This document shows, piece by piece, positions 35,232-46,458 of a DNA stretch of 64,000 nucleotides; position 1 is the first letter of the stretch, and the number at the start of each line of letters is the position of its first letter. The stretch spans positions 16,992,501 through 17,056,500 of the forward strand of contig CATNEN010000001.1 of NCBI GenBank assembly GCA_950097015.1, in the 5' to 3' direction. The translations under genes and the position numbers were made by a program. This DNA is from Macrostomum hystrix (Eukaryota > Platyhelminthes > Macrostomidae). A model generated the notes under the pieces. That model saw only the letters and a list, made by a program, of their open reading frames with translations. It was not told where the DNA came from and ran no database searches.

Positions 35232-38200
35232 TTAGATTAGACCACGCTGGTACCCCTGCTGTTGCTGCGGCGGTGGCGGTGGCTGCGGCAGCTGCCGACG
35301 ACGCTGCTGCTGCTGCTGCTGCTGCTGCTGACTAGACGATGTGGCAACAACGCGAAGCTGACGATCGCTGCGAAAGTCCTCCGGGTCGCCAGACCAGAGA
35401 CCACCAGAGCCGGAGTGCTGATGCTGCGGCGCCGGGGGTGACTGCTGCTGCTGCTGCTGCTGATGTTGCTGATTTTGGTTACGAAATGACTAAAAATTGT
35501 AAGCGTTGAAAATCAATTCAACTTGAGTTAATTTAGATCTCGGCCGAAAAGATTAGAAGGGGAAGAGAGGGGAGAAGGGGAATAGAGAGGAGAAGGGGAA
35601 GAGATAATGTGGGGATTTAGATCATAGACTATAACTCAGCACAAAGGCAAGAATCGAAGTGATTTAGCTGGTGTAGCCTTCATATCTCACCTGCTGATGA
35701 GTCGGCGGTGGCTGTGCAGCAGCCGAGTGGCTGGGCGCGGCCCCGTTGAGTCCAAGAAGCCGTTCGGCTTTGCTCAGCATCGAAGGCGGATGGGTGGCCT
35801 TCCAGTAGGCCTCCAGGTACTCGGCCAGGTGTTGGCAGGCGTCTTCTAGTTGGTTCTCGTCAAGGGATACGTCGAATTGGTCCTGGAAACAGTGGGCTAG
35901 CGGATGGCATGCTGCACTCCAATAGGTCACTCTTCAGAGCACACCGATCTGGTCACTCTTCAGAGCACTCCGATCTGGTCACTCTTCAGAGCACTCCGAT
36001 CTGGTCTCTCTTCAGAGCACTCCGATCTGGTCACTCTTCAGAGCACTCCGATCTGGTCACTCTTCAGAGCACTCCGATCTAGTCACTCTTCAGAGCACTC
36101 CGATCCGGTCACTCTTCAGAGCACTCCGATCTGGTCGCTCTTCAGAGCACTCCGATCTGGTCACTCTTCAGAGCACTCCAATCTGGTCACTCTACAGAGC
36201 ACTCCGATCCGGTCACTCTTCAGAGCACTCCGATCTGGTCACTCTTCAGAGCACTCCGATCCGGTCACTCTTCAGAGCACTCCGATCTGGTCACTCTTCA
36301 GAGCACTCCGATCCGGTCACTCTTCAGAGCACTCCGATCTGGTCGCTCTTCAGAGCACTCCGATCTGGTCGCTCTTCAGAGCACTCCGATCTGGTCACTC
36401 TTCAGAGCACTCCGATCCGGTCACTCTTCAGAGCACTCCGATCTGGTCCCTCTTCAGAGCACTCCAATCTGGTCACTCTACAGAGCACTCCGATCTGGTT
36501 ACTCTACGGAGCACTCAGATCTAGTCACTGTTCAGAGCACTCCAATCTTATCACTATGCAGAGCACAATCCACTTTAAACACTCTAAACACACACAATTA
36601 TCGCAAACGAATCGCTCGACAATTTAAGCCATCAGTGGAACTCACCGGACTGCACAGCAGCAGTTTCTCAGCCAGGCTGAGCTGCTGAGTCATGTTTCTA
36701 GTCTGAGATTTGCCTCGACTTTTAATTAGACGCTGTAACACCTTGATGGAGTTGATCTTCAGATAGACAATGATGGGAGCCAGCGAAGTCTTGGCCAGCT
36801 GACCGGGGTGGTTGATGGTGTCGCAGTCCAGCACCACCAGCTGGAGGGTGCGCGCCAGCTCGAAGATGCGCTCGATCTCCTGCTGGACCTCGGCTGAACA
36901 TCCGGGGTGAAACGGAGGTAAGGAATACATAGAAGTAGCAGGCTGGGACAATGGGAAAATAAGGAAATTAATGGGAAGAGATTGTTTGAGAAGTGAAAGA
37001 AAGCGGAGAAGGGGAAGAAACTGGAGAAGGGGAAGAAAGTGGAGAAGGGGATAAAAGTGGAGAAGGGGAAGAAAGTGGAGAAGTGAAAGAAAGCGCAGAA
37101 GGGGAAGAAAGTGGAGAAGGGGAAGAAAGTGGAGAAGGGGAAGAAAGTGGAGAAGGGGAAGAAAGTGGAGAAGGGGAAGAAAGTGGAGAAGGGGAAGAAA
37201 GTGGAGAAATGAAAGAAAGCGCAGAAGGGGAAGAAAGTGGAGAAGGGAAAGAAAGTGGAGAAGGGGAAGAAAGTGGAGAAGGGGAAGAAAGTGGAGAAGG
37301 GGAAGAAAGTGGAGAAATGAAAGAAAGCGCAGAAGGGGAAGAAAGTGGAGAAGGGGAAGAAAGTGGAGAAGGGGAAGAAAGTGGAGAAGGGGAAGAAAGT
37401 GTAGAAGGGGAAGAAAGTGGAGAAATGAAAGAAAGCGCAGAAGGGGAAGAAAGTGGAGAAGGGGAAGAAAGTGGAGAAGGGGAAGAAAGTGGAGAAGGGG
37501 AAGAAAGTGGAGAAGGGGAAGAAAGTGGAGAAGGGGAAGAAAGTGGAGAGTGGGAAGAGAGGAAAATTGTGAGGAGAGGGGAGAATAGGAAGATGGGGAG
37601 AATGGGAAAGAAGAGGAAAATGGGAAAGGAAGGGAATAGTAGGTCAAGATAGGGACAAGTGAAAGCGAGGCGAGAAGGGTAAGAGCAAAGAAGAATAAGA
37701 AGAAAAGGGGAGATGGGAAGAGAAGGCCGGTAGCTCACCAATGTTGCTGGCTCGGCTGCCCCTCTCAATCAAGGCGCGCCTGCCGGGATTGTTCAGCACG
37801 CTTCTCTTTGCCAGAGAAATATCCGAGGAAACCTGCGTGATGATGATGCGGCCTTCGAAGCGACGTTTAAGAAAGTCGAACACGGCGCGTTGCATCATGT
37901 CTGTCACTTCGTAGCCTTTGAGGCTGGGGCCAAGCAGGATGACTGGCCGCATGGAGGGAACCACTTCATAGGGCGGCGCGGCGTCCGTCTGAAATTATTG
38001 CCGAATTTCTCAGTTACTCCTAGGAAAATTTCCGATAAAATCCTGGGAAAATTTCCCATGAAGTCCTGTAAAGATCTCTCTTGAAATCCTGGGGAGATTT
38101 CCCTTGAAATCCTGGGGAGATTTCCCTTGAAACCCTGGGGATATTTCCCTTGAAATCCTGGTAAGATCTCTCTTGAAATCCTGGGGAGATTTCCCTTGAA

Positions 38201-41200
38201 ATCCTGGGAAGATCTCTCTTGAAATCCTGAGAAGATCTCTCTTGAAATCCTGAGAAGATCTCTCTTGAAATCCTGAGAAGATCTCTCTTGAAATCCTGGG
38301 GAGATTTCTCTTCAAATCCAGCCATCCCAGGATTTGAGAAGAAGGGAACCTTCTTTACCTTCTTGAAGAAGGCTTTCTTCCTAGCCGCATCATTAGTTCT
38401 TCCGCCGGCGCCGCGTCCCAGCGAGTCGGAGTCGCCCTTGTCTGACTCGTCAGGCGCGTCAACAACCAGAGGACCCGGTGCGGCCGGCGGGGTGCCTTGG
38501 ATAGAGGGAAGACGGCACTTGCTTTATTGATCACTATGAGCAGCAACATATGGTTGAGCAGTTTCCTCTTTTTACTTAAGAACCACTATGACCGGTCATT
38601 GCCCTCTTTCACCATAACCTCTATGACCGGTCATTACCCCATTTCACCATAACCTCTATGACCGGTCATTGCCCTATTTCACCATAACCTCTATGACCGG
38701 TCATTGCCCTCTTTCACCATAACCTCTATGACCGGTCATTACCCAATTTCACCATAACCTCTATGACCGGTCATTGCCCTCTTTCACCATAACCTCTATG
38801 ACCGGTCATTGCCCTATTTCACCATAACCTCTATGACCGGTCATTGCCCTCTTTCACCATAACCTCTATGACCGGTCATTGCCCTCTTTCACCATAACCT
38901 CTATGACCGGTCATTGCCCTCTTTCACCATAACCTCTATGACCGGTCATTGCCCTCTTTCACCATAACCTTATGACCGGTCATTGCCCTCTTTCACCATA
39001 ACCTCTATGACCGGTCATTACCCCATTTCACCATAACCTCTATGACCGGTCATTGCCCTATTTCACCATAACCTCTATGACCGGTCATTGCCCTATTTCA
39101 CCATAACCTCTATGACCGGTCATTGCCCTATTTCACCATAACCTCTATGACCGGTCATTGCCCTATTTCACCATAACCTCTATGACCGGTCATTGCCCTA
39201 TTTCACCATAACCTCTATGACCGGTCATTGCCCTATTTCACAATGGCTTCTAAGATCGGTCATCAACGCACTGCTCATTGTCTCTACGATGATTGATTCT
39301 AACCGGTCATTGCCTAGCCAAATGAGTCATGGCGTCACTAAATGACCGCCGAAAGCTCACCTGTCGCAGGAGCACCTGCGGATCCGCCGCTCCTAGAAGT
39401 CGCCGCCCGCTGTTGAACCCTCAGATTGTCCAGCCGAGCTGGCGAAGGTACAAACTGACAGTCGCAGCCTTCTCGCACCAGGCGGCCAATCCACCAGTAG
39501 CTGTCGAATTTCTCTTTAATGTGCAGAAAATCTTTTGCAGCAAAGGTGATGGCCTGGCCTTTCACCGGACACTCGGAATCGTTGGCGCCGTCGTAGGCAA
39601 CGTTGGTCCTGACGGCGAAGGCCACCGGCTTTGTCTTGGCCTTCTCTAGCTGCTCAGCGGCTAGCTTCTGGCGCTCCCGCTTAGTCTCCTCGTCCACACT
39701 GGCCCCGGCAGAGCTCTGATCGTCCGAGTAGCTGGATTCCACGCTGCCCTGCCATGCGCAAATTGTTCTACTTATAGTACTCGTAGACACAAGTAAATTC
39801 TTTTTTTTACTAAGTTAATGTGTAGAATTACAGTCAGTGTGGCACAGACGACTGTGTACAGCCGTTCAGTCCATGGACTAGGAAACCGCAACTAACACAC
39901 CAAATGCTTGTACCCATTTTTCAGTTATTTAATTAACAATAGGAAGACGAAGCTAGTTCACTGCCTAACCACCTCACAATGGCTCCCAAACCGAATAAAG
40001 GATTTTCATGTCCACCTTCAAGTCCACCATATTAACAGTAGGACTACCAAGCCATTTTGCCGCCCGTTTTTATACCAAGGGGGGGGAATTCCCCTTGAAA
40101 TTGGAGAAATTGGCGTCAGGGTGTCCTTAGTGGCCTAGTTCCACCTGTTGTAGCTCTTGAAGGTCTAGATAGATAAGAGAGATAGATCTAGATGAAGGTC
40201 GGTGACCGCCGAAGTCGGAGATGATGCAAGCACATTCGGGTGACATGCTGATAAAGTTTGAAGGTCTGGAAAGGCCGCACTGAGGCGCAGTGCAAATTCG
40301 TGTATAGGGGTGTATGAAATACACTAGCTCTTATGGGAAAAATCGGACCTTCGGCCAGAAACATTGAATATCTCGACGGTCTGAAGAGCTGGCGACTTGT
40401 TTCTTGTTTCAGAAGAAGCGCAACAAAAAGTTGGGCCGTGTTCTTGAGTTTCGTGTGCTTGCATTGTTCCGTTCGGGTTCCCCCTTGGTAGTTCTACTGT
40501 TAATCAAAATTTTCCACCCTGTACGATGAAATTTTTTTTCAACGCCATCCGACCTCAGCATCGTCTAGATATTCAGTGATTTTCGTCTAAGGAAGAAAAA
40601 GTGAAGAATCTGTAACTTTAACTTTTTTGAAAATATTAATTTCAAAATGAATAGAAATATTTTTTCAATTCTAACCTTGCTTCCGGTTCAGACTAAAAGA
40701 AAAATTTCGTCTATTAGTACAACATCCTTTCCTCTCAGTCTTTAGAATTAGTTCCCCCAAAGAAAACTTTTTTCTTGCATTCAAAGTTTTAGAAGCAAAC
40801 CGATTGTCATTCATTCTTGGCATTTACTTGTCAACGTGCAAGATTTGAACAGCTGCATTCTAGGGGCAGAGCTGCACGGATACAAGAAAGAATGCAAAAA
40901 TGCCTCTATGTGTCGGACAGCCAATCAACGCTAGCTGCTACAGGATGGCTAAATGTGCTGTGCCACAATAACAGGAAAGTTTTTTTCTACATCTTTTAAA
41001 GCAAGATGCACATTCCGATCACAAGAACTGAACGATTCGAAAAAAGTGCAAAAGTGTTTTTGCACTTTTTTCCACCCCAGAATCGGGGACAAGTTAACGA
41101 TAAACGCGTTTGCCATACGCACCGAGGTCCCTGAGGTAGATTTCGCGGCGAGGCCACATTCATTTGGGGCTAAGGGGTTGCAGCCTATTGACTAGATCAT

Positions 41201-43172
41201 CGGACTAACAATTTGAAGGTCGAGGGTTCGATTTCAGACTCAACTGCAACAATTTGTGCTAATTATCAGCATACTTAACCCAGCATTGACTCAGTTCACA
41301 GCTGTTTAATGGGCACCGGAATTAAATGGAATAATTGAGGCTGGCTTTGGCTTTGGCGCCTCCCCCAGTCCATGGACTGAACAGCTGTACGCATTCTTCA
41401 GATGCGCCACGCAATAGCTGGACGAGATGGGCAGGTGTCTTCAGTAATATTAACAGTTCGACTACCAAGTCATTTTGGAGCGTGGTTTTATACCAACGGG
41501 GGTTTGGCAACGCCTGAATGCTAACAGCGTTGCGTGGTGACTGATTGGTTGACAGACTAGACGATGGTGTCCTGTGGTTGAGCTGCGCCTTGTAAGTAGG
41601 CTTGATCAGTAAAATTAGAGAAATTCGCGTAAGGGCGTCCATAGTGGCCTAGCTCCAACTTTTGTAGCCATTGAAGGTCCAGCAGTCCGCAAATATAAGG
41701 TTAGGTGACCACCGAAGACGGAGATGTTGCAGGCACATTCGGGTGACGTGCTGATAAATTTTGAAGGCCTGGCAAGGCCGCACTGAGGTGCAGTGCTGAT
41801 TCGTGTATAGGGTGTGTATGAAATGCACTAGCGCTTATGGTAAAAATCCGACCTTCGGCCAGAACCATTGAATATCTCGACGGTCCGAAGAGCTGGCGAA
41901 CTGATTTTTGTTTCAGAAGATGCGCAACAAAAAGTAGGTCCGTGTTGTTGAGTTTCGTGTGCCTGCGTTGCTCCGTTCGGGTGCAGCGCAAAATTTTGTC
42001 AGGGGGAATTCCCCCACCCCAATTGGTAGCTCTACTGTTAATTCTACGATAACAAAAGAGAGTTAAAGAGATTTAAGGGAATTTATCAATTTTTTGACTG
42101 TAAAAAGAAAAATATTTAGTTGATTTGTGCCAGATATTAGAAAACGAGTAGAAACTAAAATAGAAAACTTGTAATGGTAATCAGACCTGTCGAATGAGGG
42201 AGCCCTGGCTAGATGGGTTGCTGTCGGCTCGAACAAAGTCATGTTGCTGCGGCTGCTGCTGTTGCTGCCTAGAATTTAGACCAGCTCTGTGGACTTGGAT
42301 GCCCACTGGATTTGTGCGGTATTGCTAAATTGTTAATAAAAAACAATAATTTATGTGAGACAAGATTTGCAATTAACTCAAACAGAGTAGAATGACTTAA
42401 TAAGAATAATAATAATAATAATTTAAACAAATATAATTACAGGAGGGCCGTGGGCAATGGCACATGATTTTGGTAAAACTGAACCTGCTGCAAGCAAGAA
42501 GACAATTCCAGACTCATGAGCACACACACATAAACTTTAAAAATACAGATGCTCACACATGACTTTCTCAGTGTGAGGTAAAAAATAATTTTCAAATTTA
42601 GCTCATTTCAGTTATACAATTCAGTTATTCAGTTAGCAAAAATATGCACATACTGCAGCATACATTATGAACTAGGTATATTCACACTTGTGAGAAAGAT
42701 GCATGTAAAATTTTAACCTTACCAGTAAATAAATATTTGCTAAGTTAGTAAAAGAATTGCTAGTTTATAAGTTTACTTTTATTCATGTAGCAAATCAATA
42801 TAGCACTGCCAAAAATAAAGGATTAAAAAACACATTAATCTGCCATAAATTTCTTATTTTATGTCAATATAAACTTTCACTATGCCTTTCGGATTAGTCA
42901 TAGGCTCTAAAGCCAAAGGCATAATCGCATGACAAGCCAAATAAGCTTTCTCTCAGCGGCTGCATCCCAAATGAATGTGTGTAGCCAGTGAATCGAGCTT
43001 TGTGACCTTGGTGTGAGAGGTAGATTTAACAGACCGCTCTGCCACTAACCTAAAGTAAAAAAAGTTATTGCAAAGTAGCTACTCTAAGTTTGAAATGACA
43101 GAATTTTCGTTTTTAACAGATACAACGCCTTAAAAAAACAATACTCACGTCGTCGATAATTCCGAAGCTCAT
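35232..43172 (-). CDS. CACNB: Voltage-gated calcium channel beta subunit (CaV-beta), eight coding exons
   Basis: Exons on the minus strand: 43172-43149, 42324-42187, 39748-39361, 38495-38359, 37988-37739, 36893-36646, 35882-35691 and 35489-35232. Phases agree at every junction and the total is 544 residues. Exon 1 encodes only MSFGIIDD, with an in-frame TGA upstream of the ATG. Exon 3 carries the SH3 core ([16 protein letters not shown], then [20 protein letters not shown]). Exon 4 is the variable HOOK linker ending ARKKAFFKK. Exons 5-7 carry the guanylate-kinase-like domain ([73 protein letters not shown]). Exon 8 is a Gln/Pro-rich tail. The family protein binds the I-II linker of the pore subunit, brings the channel to the membrane and sets its gating. 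Four introns each hold a minisatellite and the 2.4-kb intron 2 holds two MITEs. Exon 2 is the least certain, because the N-terminus varies in this family. Confidence 0.95.
35925..36560 (+). repeat. 26-bp minisatellite in a CACNB intron
   Basis: About 24 copies of CTTCAGAGCACTCCGATCTG plus GTCACT. It lies between the exons ending at 35882 and starting at 36646. Confidence 0.97.
36995..37560 (+). repeat. 18-bp purine minisatellite in a CACNB intron
   Basis: The unit is AAAGTGGAGAAGGGGAAG with periodic AAATGAAAGAAAGCGCAG variants, giving a higher-order period of about five to seven units. The plus strand is almost all purine. Confidence 0.97.
38030..38325 (+). repeat. 23-bp minisatellite in a CACNB intron
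   Basis: About 13 copies of CTTGAAATCCTGGGGAGATT plus TCC, with GATCTCT variants clustered on the right. It starts about 40 bp from the exon at 37988. Confidence 0.95.
38590..39240 (+). repeat. 35-bp minisatellite with a 12-bp palindrome, CACNB intron
   Basis: About 18 copies. Each contains the perfect palindrome ATGACCGGTCAT followed by TGCCCTCTTTCACCATAACC. The palindrome is invariant in nearly all copies, while the CCCTC / CCCTA / CCCCA position varies. Confidence 0.97.
40036..40499. mobile_element. TTAA-flanked MITE, copy 1
   Basis: Terminal inverted repeats CAGTAGGACTACCAAG and CTTGGTAGTTCTACTG are flanked on both sides by TTAA (40032-40035 and 40500-40503). At 464 bp with no coding capacity, it is a non-autonomous DNA transposon. 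The TTAA target fits piggyBac-like insertion, but the superfamily is uncertain. Confidence 0.75.
41087..41172 (+). mobile_element. SINE family 1, head fragment
   Basis: GATAAACGCGTTTGCC...GATTTCGCGGCGAGGCCACA matches the tRNA-like head of the family 1 SINE. The body is missing. Confidence 0.6.
41173..41340 (+). mobile_element. Possible second tRNA-derived SINE
   Basis: GGGGTTGCAGCCTATTGACT...TAGATCATCGGAC resembles a Pol III A box, and GGTCGAGGGTTCGATTTC is a B box about 40 bp later. A non-tRNA tail follows. Only one copy is recognised in the window, so the family status is uncertain; it could be a decayed tRNA pseudogene. Confidence 0.4.
41454..42037. mobile_element. TTAA-flanked MITE, copy 2
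   Basis: It has the same ends as copy 1 (CAGTTCGACTACCAAG ... TTGGTAGCTCTACTG), again with TTAA on both sides. Internal sequence is clearly homologous, e.g. ACCTTCGGCCAGAA and TTGAATATCTCGACGGTC. It is 120 bp longer than copy 1 and in the same orientation, 1.4 kb away in the same CACNB intron. Confidence 0.75.
42445..43055 (-). mobile_element. Old SINE family 1 copy, split
   Basis: The 3' part (plus GGGCAATGGCACATGATTTTGG, ACTTTCTCAGTGTGAGGTA) and the tRNA head (plus CTCTGCCACTAACC, GAATCGAGCTTTGTGACC) are recognisable but diverged. About 300 bp of AT-rich DNA (42580-42860) separates them. It lies in CACNB intron 1. Confidence 0.6.
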
Positions 43173-43642
43173 TGAAATGCCCCATTCAAATCATGTTATG
43201 CATAGCTTAAATAAAAATACTTGCGTCAAGGGAATAATCTTTAGAAACGCCTCTGTGAAACAGGAATGAATCGTCAGTTGCAGATAAGCTAGAATGTAAG
43301 AAGTCACATTATTTTTTAATTAAGATACAAAAGCTGTATGATTTAGGATGCAGCTTGCTGATAATGCTTCCTAGAAAAATCGATTAATTGAATTCCATGA
43401 TCAAAATAGCGCGGCTGAATCGGATAAAGTTGGTTATTTATTTTTCATGAATCAAAAGTATTTGTATTAACCCGTAGTTTTCAGTCACTTAAATGACTTT
43501 TTACATTTAAGTTACCATGAAAATAACAGAAACTTTGTTTACATTCGTAAAGCGTCATCTCTCAAATTCGGCAAATTCAAAATTTTGTTAATTAATGCAC
43601 GATATGCCGATACGGTCTAGTTAGCAAATTGTTTTGCCAACT

Positions 43643-43834
43643 GTTTGAATTAACAAATTAGCTAAATAGTTGGCAAAACTAACAGCCAAAAAATGTAATT
43701 AACTTACGTGGTTGGATTAAAATCATTTTGAAATGTGTTGTACCTTTATAGCTATATAGTTGCTACTGTTATAGTAATTAATTTTTTTGGCTGTTAGTTT
43801 TGCCAAAATATTTAGCTAATTTGTTAATTCAAAC
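43643..43834. mobile_element. MITE with long inverted repeats
   Basis: The 58-bp arms at 43643-43700 and 43777-43834 are inverted copies (GTTTGAATTAACAAATTAGC ... GGCAAAACTAACAGCCAAAA) round a 76-bp spacer. It could fold into a long hairpin. It lies 5' of the first CACNB coding exon. Confidence 0.7.
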
Positions 43835-46458
43835 AATTTAGGCCAAATTAAGAATATTTAGCTATCATATTTTGAGCCATTAAATGTGCTAGTCTATAGT
43901 CTATATAGATTCAAGACACTATAATATAATATATATGTGAAAATAAGACTTTTATAAACAAAGCTATATAAAAACAATGGAGCTTAATGTTGGGCATGCT
44001 GTACTAAGATAAACGGATTTGTGCTTGCTCCAGATCAAAAGCAATAGTTGATTATGTGCTGAAAAAATGACTTTTTCATATCTCTGCAGTGTATTTTTTT
44101 CCAAGAAATCGGCCTTCTAAAAATTTACACGATCTTTGAGTTTCCCGTCCTGTTATACTACAGTGGTCCTTGACACAGCCATTGCACAGAACATCTGAAG
44201 GCTGCATACAGCTGTTCAGTCCATGGACTGGGGGATGCCACACCCACCTTAAATTATCCTAGCTGATGCTGGTACCTATTTAACAACTGTCCCTAAGGTA
44301 GACCTATAAGGCACCATAGTCAGGAAGGTGGCACAGCATGCGCCGGAATAAATTTTGGAAGGACAATCTGTGCACCATCTGTGTACTGTCTGTGTGCTGT
44401 TTCTGTTCCCTAACCTTGACCCTCGAGACAGAAAAGCACCCTATGTTAACCCGAGACCTTTCGTGTGCATTGCACTTGTGTGCCGAGACCCTTTGTGTGC
44501 GCAGGAATTTCCCACTTCAAAGGCCATCTTCCTGACTATGGATAGGCCTAAGGCACAGGAATCAACACTGATGAGTGGCAGTCATTGGATTATATGTAAA
44601 ACCACTTTTCATGAACCTCAATTTAGTAGATGGACCCCAATCACCCAAAAATCCACATAGACAAAGCTGGATCCTAATCACTTTGACAACCATTTCATGA
44701 AATTGCTGAGGCAATCAATCTTTGGTTGACAAAGTGACCAAGCTTTCTTGGCTGTTTTTAAAGCTAGCAATGTTCAATGTGCAACATGACTATGACACAT
44801 TAAACAATAAATCCTCTGTTGCTTGGGCTGAGGGGTTGCAATCTGTAGCTGCTTTACTGCTATAGCTCTGCTTGGTTGCTTCAATGCCACAGATGATGGC
44901 ACATGTTATAGCAATGCCACATGTTTAAACTCTTTGTAGATTATGATTTTCTGTGTAATTATGTTTTTATACCTTTTGATAACTTACCTGGTTTCTATTT
45001 CATTGCAGATTTTCTTGAGTATCAATTTGCCAATTAATCAGATTACATAGGATTAAATGGCGATCTCAATAAACAACTCCTCTATGCAAAGGGACCAAAT
45101 ACAGGGATGAGTCCAGTTGATGACCATTTGACAAAATGGCAGTTGACAAAGTGATCAGCAGCCACACAATTGAGGGGTCCTAACTTTCTTATATCACTTG
45201 CTTGATTTGTTCCATGTAGTTTAATATCCCATATCATATTGTCTCTAAAATAGCTAAATATTGTGAAATTAATCTAAAATAAAAAATAATTATTCACAGT
45301 TAACTAGGATATTACCAGAGGGGCATATACAGTACCTATTAGTGTGTGTACTCTTAGGCTATATAGCTCACCTTTTTGTGATTATTCACTCCTCAATTAT
45401 TAGCTCTGCATCAAAACAGCTCTTTTTTCTTTGTAATACAAAAATATATGGGTTTGTGTAACAGGGCTCAACACTCTGTCTTCCTCTCTCTTGGTAGTGT
45501 ATCGCTCGGCATGAGCAGTTTATCCTTTTAAGGCACTGGTCTCTTATTCTCCAGTCTTTGCTGGGCATTTTCTGTGGATCAGAGGGTCACAGCCTCAAAT
45601 AACCAACTCAGCACTTAAACACTCTTTTACCTTCTTACTCAATTATAGTTTATTTGCTTTTTACCTTACTAGCACATTTGTCTGTCTCACAGAAATTCCA
45701 ACTGTTTATATAGACAAAAAGGCTTGTTAAAGTGAGTGAATTTGACAGAATATTTATAATATTTTATATATAATTTTTAGTGCATTTAAACAAAGTGCAT
45801 ATGTATGAATTAGACTTTCAAACAAGATTTACAAAAACATCCCTACTACATTTGTCAATGTGTGTGTTTACTGTGCTTTTTGTACCAAATATTAGCTAGC
45901 TATTGAAATTAAGTTTGACTTTCAAGTAAACCAGTTGGTCAATTAATATTACAATGCATATTTATTGTACTGAGACTTTAAGAAAATGTTATTTTTTATA
46001 CCTTTTTTAAGACCATATTTAAACAATTTAGGTATGGTATATAATCCCATTTCCTTAATCTATCTACTCTGCCTAATGCGCTACTTGGCTATATTAAAAT
46101 TTTCTTTTTAGAGCTTTAACACAAAATTCATTTAGGTTCAAAAGCCTAGCTTATAAAAATAAAAACTCATACTCATGTTACTTCAGGCTGTCCATAATAA
46201 GTATTCTCACGCAGGTTGCTCATACTCATACGCAGGTTGCTGTTCACACGTTGTTTCTTAACCTTTCAAATAAAAAATCAATATCTGAATATATTTCAGA
46301 GCTAAATGAAGCAATAAAAATGTATTGATTATTTATTAGTTAAGTTTGCTAAGTGTTTAATTATGCCATTTTTTTACAATTTTCAGAGGCAAAATTAATC
46401 TCATTCAAATAAAAATCCTCTAGTACCCAGAAAAAGAATTGAGAAAATCTGACAGTTC
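43835..46458. other. Gene-free interval between CACNB and SLC35A
   Basis: It contains one copy of the palindromic GTCCATGGAC motif with its conserved flanks (44207-44235). A strong splice-acceptor-like site (TTACAATTTTCAG, 46375-46387) about 70 bp before the transporter ATG suggests a 5' UTR intron or trans-splice site. Short open frames here lack support. Confidence 0.4.

Noticed and set aside
38590-39240. Evenly spaced palindromic repeats as a CRISPR-like array
   Set aside because: The intervening sequences are not unique spacers but part of the same 35-bp unit; the locus is a eukaryotic intron.
44338-44660. Overlapping 65- and 101-codon frames
   Set aside because: No domain or splice support; the region also carries a dispersed repeat motif and may be transposon debris.
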